In this document: positions 33,488 to 38,089 of the stretch, piece by piece
How the letters are laid out: the number at the start of each line of letters is the position of its first letter
Numbering within the stretch: position 1 is the stretch's first letter
Source of the DNA: DASWED01 sp036394995
Lineage (GTDB): Bacteria; Actinomycetota; UBA4738; JACQTL01
Length of the DNA: 38,089 nucleotides
NCBI GenBank assembly: GCA_036394995.1
Contig: DASWED010000107.1
Coordinates: 1 to 38,089, forward strand
Reading direction: 5' to 3'
Notes under the pieces: generated by a model
What the model was told of the DNA's origin: nothing
The model's input: the letters and a program-made list of their open reading frames with translations, nothing else
Databases searched by the model: none
Made by a program: the position numbers and the translations under genes

Positions 33488-33505
33488 TTGTGAAGACTTT
33501 CACAA
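33488..33505. promoter_or_regulatory. perfect Rex-type operator ahead of the reductase-nuoA-N operon
   Basis: TTGTGAA-GACT-TTCACAA, an exact 7-bp inverted repeat with a 4-nt spacer, in the 52-bp gap between the PPOX gene and the reductase gene. It matches the published Rex consensus (TTGTGAA-N4-TTCACAA). It sits between the candidate TAGCAT box and the ribosome-binding site. Confidence 0.8.
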
Positions 33506-33518
33506 ACCTCCGGGCCAG

Positions 33519-33524
33519 ATGCTA
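33519..33524 (-). promoter_or_regulatory. candidate -10 box of the reductase-nuoA-N operon
   Basis: TAGCAT on the minus strand, overlapping the stop codon of the PPOX gene and 13 nt before the Rex-type palindrome. A start site near 33512 would place the operator at about +7 to +24. No good -35 is seen. Confidence 0.35.
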
Positions 33525-33989
33525 GTCCCGGTCCCGCAGAGCGGCAAACGGACCCTCCCCGTGGTCCCACCACGCCACCCGCTCAGGGTGGATGCGCACG
33601 AACCACAGCTCGGGGACGTTCTCGGTGAAGAGGCGATAGCCGCGGGGCCCGAACCGCTCGCGGTACTTGTCGTACCACCGCGACATGGGCCCGCGGAGGT
33701 CGGGGTGCTCCGGGCGGAGCAGCCGGGCCCGGCCCGAGAGGACCACGCCCCCCAGCTGCTCCCACTGCCGGCCGGCGTCGAGGACCAGGGCTACCCGGGG
33801 ATCGGTCCGGACATTCACCAGGGTCCGCGTCCCACCCTCGATGGAGCAGAACACCGCGTCGGGGTCCCACACGAACCACACCGGCACGACGTGGGGGCCC
33901 TCTGTTCCGGTGGTGGCCAGCCGGGCGACCGGATGCCGGAAGAACGCGCGCCGAGCGGTGTCGAGGTCCACACCCCTCCGGGTGTCCAC
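33522..33989 (-). CDS. PPOX-fold (pyridoxamine phosphate oxidase-like) flavin/F420 protein
   Basis: 155 residues. The N-terminal pattern VARLATTGTEGPHVVPVWFVWDP and then TRTLVNVRTDPRVAL and GVVLSGRARLL follow the split-barrel PPOX family, which in actinobacteria often uses coenzyme F420. It resembles the small Rv0121-like group; substrate unknown. The GTG start at 33989 has GATACT 6 nt upstream and no Shine-Dalgarno, so it may be leaderless; a second GTG seven codons later is an alternative. It is divergent from ctaA-ctaB and ends 52 nt before the reductase gene. Confidence 0.82.
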   Translation of the reverse strand: MDTRRGVDLDTARRAFFRHPVARLATTGTEGPHVVPVWFVWDPDAVFCSIEGGTRTLVNVRTDPRVALVLDAGRQWEQLGGVVLSGRARLLRPEHPDLRGPMSRWYDKYRERFGPRGYRLFTENVPELWFVRIHPERVAWWDHGEGPFAALRDRD

Positions 33990-34043
33990 GGCCGGAGTAT
34001 CCCACCCCTACGGGCCCCGACGGCGGTCGCCAAACACCGCGTC

Positions 34044-34049
34044 TACACT
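34044..34049 (+). promoter_or_regulatory. candidate -10 box of ctaA-ctaB
   Basis: TACACT (TANNNT type) in the 111-bp divergent region between the PPOX gene and ctaA-ctaB, about 50 nt ahead of the ATG at 34101. No clear -35 box. Confidence 0.35.
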
Positions 34050-34100
34050 GGGCTCGCAGGTGGACCCGGATCACAGTGCCGGCCCCCGCGCGGACCACGG

Positions 34101-35930
34101 ATGAACCGATTCCAGAAGATCGCCATCGCGGCCACGGCCAGCACGTTCGCCCTCATCGGCGTCGGTGCGCTGGTGCGCGCCAGCGGGTCCGGGGCGGGAT
34201 GCGGGACGTCGTGGCCTTTCTGCCACGGCGTCGACGCGTTCTCGTACCACGCGCTCATCGAACAGTCGCACCGGTGGCTGGCGTTCGCCACGGTGGTGCT
34301 CGTCGGGTGGCTCGCGGTCCACACGTTCCGCCAGTACCGCAACGTGCGGCCGCTGTTCCGGGGTGCCATGACGGCGGTGGTGCTGGTGGTGGCGCAGGCC
34401 GCGCTCGGCGGGATCGTGGTGAAGGGCGACCTCAAGCCGACCCTGGTGACCGCCCACCTGGCCACGGCGATGCTCCTTGCCGGGACGCTCGTGTGGCTCA
34501 TCGCCACCTCGTTCTGCCGGGTCAAGCTGGCCGAGCTGGGGTCGGCGCACCTCACCCACGAACCCGGGTTCAACCGGCTGGCCTGGATCACGGCCGGCGC
34601 GAGCTTCGCCCTCATCCTGGTGGGCGGCTACGTGCGGGGGCAGGGGGCCGGGCTGGCGTTCAGGGACTGGCCGCTGATGAAAGGCAAGCTCGTGCCGCAG
34701 TTGGGCGGGGTGTTCACCACGATGTTCCTGCACCGGGTCCTGGCGGCGGGCGTGGGCATCCTGCTGGTCTACGTGTGCATGCGGGCCTGGACCATGCAGA
34801 AGCGCTACTTCGACCTGACGTTCTTCTCGACGCTTGCGCTGGGCCTGTACGTGGGACAGGTGCTGGTGGGCGCGACGCTCGTGTGGAGCAAGCTGTCCTC
34901 GGCCTCGAAGATCGCGCACGTCGTGCTGGCGTCGCTGATCTGGGGCTCGCTGATCGCGCTCGCCACGCTCAGCAAGCGGCTGGTGGGATCGAGCCGAGAG
35001 CCTGCCGCCGAGGCCGATACGGCCGAACGGCCCTCGGGGCGCGACCGGGCCGTGGCGCTCCGCAAGTCGACCGCGGCGTACTTCCAGCTGACCAAGCCCC
35101 GGATCATCGTGCTGCTGCTCATCACCACCGTCCCGACGATGTTCCTGGCGTCCGAAGGGTGGCCGTCGCTGTGGCTGGTGGCCTCCACGATGTTCGGGGG
35201 CACCCTCGCGGCCGGTGGCGCGAACGCGATGAATCAGTTCTTCGACCGGGACATCGACGCAATCATGCGGCGAACCCGGTCCCGTCCCCTCCCCGCCCAC
35301 GCCATCGCGCCCGAGCGGGCCCTGACGTTCGGCTACGTCCTCGGCGTGGTCGCGTTCTTCTGGCTGGGGATGATGGTGAACGTCCTGGCCGCGTCGCTGG
35401 CGCTGTCGGCGCTGCTGTTCTACGTGCTGGTGTACACGCTGGTCCTGAAGCGCTCGACGCCGCAGAACATCGTGATCGGGGGCGCGGCGGGCGCGGTGCC
35501 GGTCCTGGTGGGGTGGGCGGCGGTGACGGGCTCGCTGGCCCTGGCGCCGGTGGTGCTGTTCGCGATCGTGTTCTTCTGGACCCCACCGCACTTCTGGGCC
35601 CTCGCGATGCGCTACACGAAGGACTACGCCGCGGCGAAGGTCCCCATGCTCCCGGTGGTCCGGGGCGAGCGCCAGACCACCTGGAACATCCTGCTGTACA
35701 CGGTCCTGCTCTTCGCCATCACGCTGCTGCTGTACCCGGTGGCGAAGATGGGCGCGATCTACCTGGTCGCCGCCGTGGTCCTGGGCGGCTGGTTCATCGC
35801 AAAGGCGGTCCAGCTGTATCGCCGAACCACCCCAAAGCTGGCACTCGGCGTCTTCAAGTTCTCGATCACGTACCTCGGCCTGCTCTTCGCCGCAGTCGCC
35901 GTCGACCGCCTCGTGCCGCTTGGTATCTGA
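34101..35930 (+). CDS. ctaA-ctaB: fused heme A synthase (CtaA) - protoheme IX farnesyltransferase (CtaB)
   Basis: 609 residues in one open frame. Residues 1 to about 295 are CtaA/COX15: eight helices, the extracytoplasmic Cys pair C34/C41, E54 and H57 in the EQSHR motif, and heme-ligand histidines in AHLATA (H119), LHRVLAA (H211) and KIAHVVL (H273). After a polar linker (about 296-322), residues 323-609 are CtaB, a UbiA-type prenyltransferase with N378-x3-D382-x3-D386 and the second motif YTKDY. CtaB makes heme O from protoheme and farnesyl diphosphate and CtaA oxidises it to heme A for aa3-type oxidase, so the fusion joins consecutive steps, although the order in the polypeptide is reversed. 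There is no stop codon or frameshift at the junction. Confidence 0.94.
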   Translation: MNRFQKIAIAATASTFALIGVGALVRASGSGAGCGTSWPFCHGVDAFSYHALIEQSHRWLAFATVVLVGWLAVHTFRQYRNVRPLFRGAMTAVVLVVAQAALGGIVVKGDLKPTLVTAHLATAMLLAGTLVWLIATSFCRVKLAELGSAHLTHEPGFNRLAWITAGASFALILVGGYVRGQGAGLAFRDWPLMKGKLVPQLGGVFTTMFLHRVLAAGVGILLVYVCMRAWTMQKRYFDLTFFSTLALGLYVGQVLVGATLVWSKLSSASKIAHVVLASLIWGSLIALATLSKRLVGSSREPAAEADTAERPSGRDRAVALRKSTAAYFQLTKPRIIVLLLITTVPTMFLASEGWPSLWLVASTMFGGTLAAGGANAMNQFFDRDIDAIMRRTRSRPLPAHAIAPERALTFGYVLGVVAFFWLGMMVNVLAASLALSALLFYVLVYTLVLKRSTPQNIVIGGAAGAVPVLVGWAAVTGSLALAPVVLFAIVFFWTPPHFWALAMRYTKDYAAAKVPMLPVVRGERQTTWNILLYTVLLFAITLLLYPVAKMGAIYLVAAVVLGGWFIAKAVQLYRRTTPKLALGVFKFSITYLGLLFAAVAVDRLVPLGI

Positions 35931-36066
35931 GAACGAACGCCCTGCCATTCGCCACAGACTTCAGCGGCAGCGTTTGATACGCGCAAGTCCGTGCCCTCGA
36001 TTGAAGACGTGGCGTAATCTTGCTCTCAGTGAATCGATAGGCCGAACCTGTAGGTGGGAGGGGAAG
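35931..36066. other. gap after ctaA-ctaB, start of less GC-rich region
   Basis: 136 bp without a supported gene. Base composition changes here to more A/T. It includes TAATCT (36015-36020), a possible -10 box, and the GGAGGGG ribosome-binding site of the next gene. No terminator with a T-run was recognised. Confidence 0.45.
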
Positions 36067-36606
36067 ATGGCAGATCAGTTGCCTCGTCAGCCTCGAAGCG
36101 GTTGCGCCGCAAATCATGCTCGCGTGGACTTCAGTCCTTCTCCTCCGCTCTACATCGTTCGGTGCCGCCAATGTGACGGCACCTACATGACTGTAGCGGA
36201 GTTCGTGAGTAGCTCACGCGCCAACGCCATGGCCGATCATCTCAATGAGATCTTCGATGATCACCCTGGTGCTGACTTGGACTTCATTCATGCCTACAAG
36301 TCGGGACCTGGGGAACCGTATGAGGTCGCATGGCCAGCCGTTGCATTTGCCCAGGAGCATGCCTTCTTCAGTCGAGTCAACTACGCCGATTGCAACTCAA
36401 GTGGTCGAACGCAGAAGGCGTGGGAAGAGGTCTACCGAGCAGGAGATGTTGACGACCACTCAATTCGAACCATTCATCAAGTTCTCGATGCGGATGCCGA
36501 CTCTATGGGCTGCCGACATTCCAGATCGCATTCCTTTGGGCCTAACCACGTCCAACTCGCGAGAACGGTCGCCCTGGACCGCCGCGCACGGCCTCTGCCA
36601 TGCTAG
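36067..36606 (+). CDS. hypothetical protein, orphan
   Basis: 179 residues, not recognised. The ATG at 36067 is preceded by a strong GGAGGGG about 7 nt upstream, which supports this start over a longer reading from 35920. There is a C33-x2-C36 pair (VRCRQCDGTY), possibly half of a zinc knuckle, then a polar mixed alpha/beta-like middle (MADHLNEIFDDHPGADLDF). The last ~40 residues are Arg/His/Ser-rich and of poor protein-like quality, so the 3' end may be altered by a frameshift. Codon usage is clearly less GC-biased than in the nuo genes, suggesting transfer. The VOC gene starts 4 nt after its stop. Confidence 0.5.
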   Translation: MADQLPRQPRSGCAANHARVDFSPSPPLYIVRCRQCDGTYMTVAEFVSSSRANAMADHLNEIFDDHPGADLDFIHAYKSGPGEPYEVAWPAVAFAQEHAFFSRVNYADCNSSGRTQKAWEEVYRAGDVDDHSIRTIHQVLDADADSMGCRHSRSHSFGPNHVQLARTVALDRRARPLPC

Positions 36607-36610
36607 GGAC

Positions 36611-37054
36611 ATGACGATCAAGAGATTGGACCACGTCAGCGTCGTCGTCGACGACCTTGCAGCCGCTATCGCCTTTTTCACCGCGCTCGGCATGACGCCC
36701 GAAGGCGAGATGCCGGTCGAGGGCCCGTGGGTGGACCGCGTCAACGGGCTCGAAAGTGTCCAAGTCGACATCGTTATGATGCGGACTCCAGATGGGCACG
36801 GGCGGCTTGAGCTGACGAAGTTTCGCAATCCAAAACTGGTCGAGATCGAACCGGCGATCGCTCCGCCGAACACGCTGGGCCTCCGGAGCGTCATGTTTAC
36901 AGTCGAAAGCGTCGACGACACTGTCGCTCGCCTGCGCGCCAACGGCGCCGAACTCGTCGGCGAGGTGGTCCAGTACGAGGACATGTACAGACTCTGCTAC
37001 ATGCGAGGCCCTGCGGGCATCATCGTCGCGCTGGCCGAGGAACTCTTCCATTGA
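36611..37054 (+). CDS. VOC (glyoxalase/bleomycin-resistance) family protein
   Basis: 147 residues with the vicinal-oxygen-chelate fold: KRLDHVSVVVDDLAAAIAFF at the N-terminus (H8 is a likely metal ligand), HGRLELTKF (H63, E67), then the second repeat LRSVMFTVESVDDTVARLRANGAEL and the end PAGIIVALAEELF with a further Glu. Family members are dioxygenases, glyoxalases, epimerases or resistance proteins; substrate cannot be told. Start at MTIKRLDH; a longer upstream reading would overlap the orphan gene in another frame and is rejected. There is a short AGGG just ahead of the ATG. Confidence 0.8.
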   Translation: MTIKRLDHVSVVVDDLAAAIAFFTALGMTPEGEMPVEGPWVDRVNGLESVQVDIVMMRTPDGHGRLELTKFRNPKLVEIEPAIAPPNTLGLRSVMFTVESVDDTVARLRANGAELVGEVVQYEDMYRLCYMRGPAGIIVALAEELFH

Positions 37055-37063
37055 TGGATCTGA

Positions 37064-37276
37064 CGGTCGCCGGCCCCACAGGGCGAACAGGGCCAAGCCA
37101 GATGGCAGAAGAACCAGTGGGTTCGTGTGGCGCATGGAGGCCACGAGGTCCGAGCCCGGATCAACGACGTCTCCGGTTCGCCCGAGAACAAGGTCGAGCT
37201 TTCACGCGGAGTCTGCCGTGCTCTGGACGTTGAGACTGGACAATCGGTCCCGAGTGTGACGATCACCGATCCATAA
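37064..37276 (+). pseudogene. possible remnant of a double-psi beta-barrel (RlpA-like) domain
   Basis: In the frame after the VOC stop, a stretch without its own credible start reads QWVRVAHGGHEVRARIND, then KVELSRGVCRALDVETG and VPSVTITDP before TAA at 37274. The rhythm VRV-x-G-x-VRARIND ... LSR-x3-RAL resembles RlpA-like double-psi barrels. About 57 residues are readable from W at 37103. It is likely a truncated gene end; similarity is by eye only. Confidence 0.3.
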
Positions 37277-37321
37277 CGCCGGAAGCGGATCCTGTTGGTG
37301 TCGGTGAGCGGATGCAGGGAT
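37277..37321. other. short gap with small inverted repeat
   Basis: 45 bp between the barrel-like remnant and the convergent hypothetical gene. GTGAGC and GCTCAC form a 6-bp inverted repeat that reaches the stop codon of the hypothetical gene; too weak to call a terminator. Confidence 0.3.
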
Positions 37322-37960
37322 CTAGCTCACGCCGAAGACCCGCAACCCTGAGCCCCGTCGGGCCACGAAGGCATATCCGGGCGAGGTGCAGTCGCAGTTC
37401 GGGTAGCTGAACCCTACCCACAGTAGACCGTGGGTCAGGCGGGCCACGTCCTTGGGATCGCAGTCGGGAAGATGGATAGAGACACGGGAAAGGAGGAATG
37501 CCTTGTTCTGGGCAGGGGACAGCGACCCGTTCCTATGCAGAATGCCGTAGACCCCCCCCATTGTGAAACTGTAAAACGCATCGCTTGTCTCCATTCCACC
37601 CAGATCGTCGCCGACATCCGCTGGTTCGGACCAACCATTTTCAACCCGCCACCAGGGATCTGCCAGTCGCCACCAGTGTTCAAGGTTGGGCTTTCGCACT
37701 CGGTCCGCAGCAAGGTATTGGCGCACTAAGTTGATAGCCTCGGTCCTCGTCTCGGAATCGGCTGGGCTTTGAATCAGTCCAGTCGTGTTTGGGCAGGCAC
37801 CCCAGTAGCTACTTCCCGCATCGGGACAGGCGGCACTACTGGATTCCCTACTGTTCACGGCCAAGACGGAACCCACCTTGGCGTCGATGGTCAATATCCA
37901 ACTCCCTTGGGAGCCTGTCGCGAAAACCCGGATGACGGCGGTCGCATCCAGGCGCGCCAT
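37322..37960 (-). CDS. hypothetical protein next to transposase
   Basis: 212 residues, not recognised. An in-frame stop lies 9-12 nt before the ATG at 37960, so this is the longest start. There are several Cys-containing patches (AACPDAG, WGACPN, LPDCDPKD, PNCDCTSPG) and Trp-rich HWWRLADPWWRVENGW, a look often found in exported proteins, yet no signal peptide is present. The N-terminus may therefore have been cut by insertion of the neighbouring element. No Shine-Dalgarno is seen. Its ATG overlaps the transposase ATG on the other strand in CCATGG. Confidence 0.5.
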   Translation of the reverse strand: MARLDATAVIRVFATGSQGSWILTIDAKVGSVLAVNSRESSSAACPDAGSSYWGACPNTTGLIQSPADSETRTEAINLVRQYLAADRVRKPNLEHWWRLADPWWRVENGWSEPADVGDDLGGMETSDAFYSFTMGGVYGILHRNGSLSPAQNKAFLLSRVSIHLPDCDPKDVARLTHGLLWVGFSYPNCDCTSPGYAFVARRGSGLRVFGVS

Positions 37961-38089
37961 GGGGGAGAATTACAGGGATGTAAGCCTTCCCCCGAAGGAG
38001 GTCCTGGGTGGCCTGGCCTACAACCTCATCCCGTGCGATCGCGAACAGCAGTTCCTGCTCCCGCCCAGTCTCGAGGACTGGCTCCCCGC
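37900..38089 (+). mobile_element. left part of an insertion sequence (IS1182-like)
   Basis: The transposase fragment marks an insertion sequence entering the window from the right. Its left terminal inverted repeat could not be placed because the right end is missing; the left boundary given is approximate. Confidence 0.4.
37959..38089 (+). CDS. IS1182-like transposase, N-terminal part, cut by window end
   Basis: The frame ATG at 37959 reads MGENYRDV and then GLAYNLIPCDREQQFLLPPS and LEDWLP up to the window edge. YN-x-IPCDR-x-Q-x-FLLPPSL-x-DWLP is the hallmark N-terminus of IS1182-group transposases. The exact start is uncertain: a perfect AAGGAGGTC at 37995-38003 lies inside the frame, so initiation could also be downstream. 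The gene continues beyond 38089. Confidence 0.65.
   Translation, partial: MGENYRDVSLPPKEVLGGLAYNLIPCDREQQFLLPPSLEDWLP

Noticed and set aside
33519..34100. Extension of the ctaA-ctaB frame upstream to 33519
   Set aside because: The extra residues are antisense to the PPOX gene and have no family match; CtaA proteins start near MNRFQKIA.
36245..36610. Extension of the VOC frame upstream
   Set aside because: Overlaps the orphan gene in another frame; VOC proteins start close to the LDHV motif.
37553..37580. ATTGTGAAACTG as a third Rex-like site
   Set aside because: Only the left half TTGTGAA matches; the right half (TAAAACG) does not, and it lies inside a gene.
1..38089. CRISPR arrays or rRNA genes
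   Set aside because: No spaced direct repeats and no rRNA-like segments were seen on reading both strands.

Overview
The window is GC-rich DNA from an actinobacterium-like organism (phylum Actinomycetota is inferred, genus not assignable by reading). The evidence is very high GC with C/G third codon positions, frequent GTG and some TTG starts, a geranylgeranyl-reductase-type gene followed by nuoA-N and a polyprenyl diphosphate synthase, Rex-type operators, and several promoters that look leaderless. The central 26 kb is almost entirely respiratory complex I.

Layout from left to right. 54-138: tRNA-Tyr on the minus strand. 225-719: yajQ on the plus strand. 732-4256: a large secreted BNR/beta-propeller protein. 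4366-5238: an NmrA-like NAD(P)-binding protein. 5369-6229: the membrane protease htpX. 6446-15538: a partial second complex I operon (minus strand, order A-B-C-H-I-J-K-L-M-N) that lacks nuoD and the whole NADH-input module nuoEFG. 15750-16754: a long-chain polyprenyl diphosphate synthase, probably for the menaquinone tail. 16813-32025: a complete 14-gene nuoA-N operon, preceded by a menaquinone/geranylgeranyl reductase-like flavoprotein (32051-33469). 33522-33989: a PPOX-fold flavin/F420 protein. 34101-35930: a fused ctaA-ctaB gene for heme A synthesis on the plus strand. From 35931 to the right end the composition is visibly less GC-rich: an orphan hypothetical gene, a VOC-family gene, a short double-psi-barrel-like remnant, another hypothetical gene, and the first codons of an IS1182-like transposase cut by the window edge.

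The genes form a coherent electron-transport locus: quinone tail synthesis and reduction, NADH:quinone oxidoreductase, and heme A for the aa3 oxidase. Both nuo operons carry a palindrome of the redox repressor Rex type (TTGTGAA-N4-TTCACAA) at their 5' end: a perfect one at 33488-33505 ahead of the reductase-nuoA-N unit and a one-mismatch copy at 15521-15538 over the start of the second operon. This suggests NADH/NAD+-controlled expression of both complexes.

The most interesting object is the second nuo operon. It has no NuoD, NuoE, NuoF or NuoG, its NuoH departs from the canonical quinone-chamber loop, and its NuoI carries a roughly 145-residue Pro/Ala-rich tail ending in a charged helical segment. 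It may encode a complex that borrows NuoD or takes electrons from a different donor. All functional statements come from reading motifs by eye; no database search was run.
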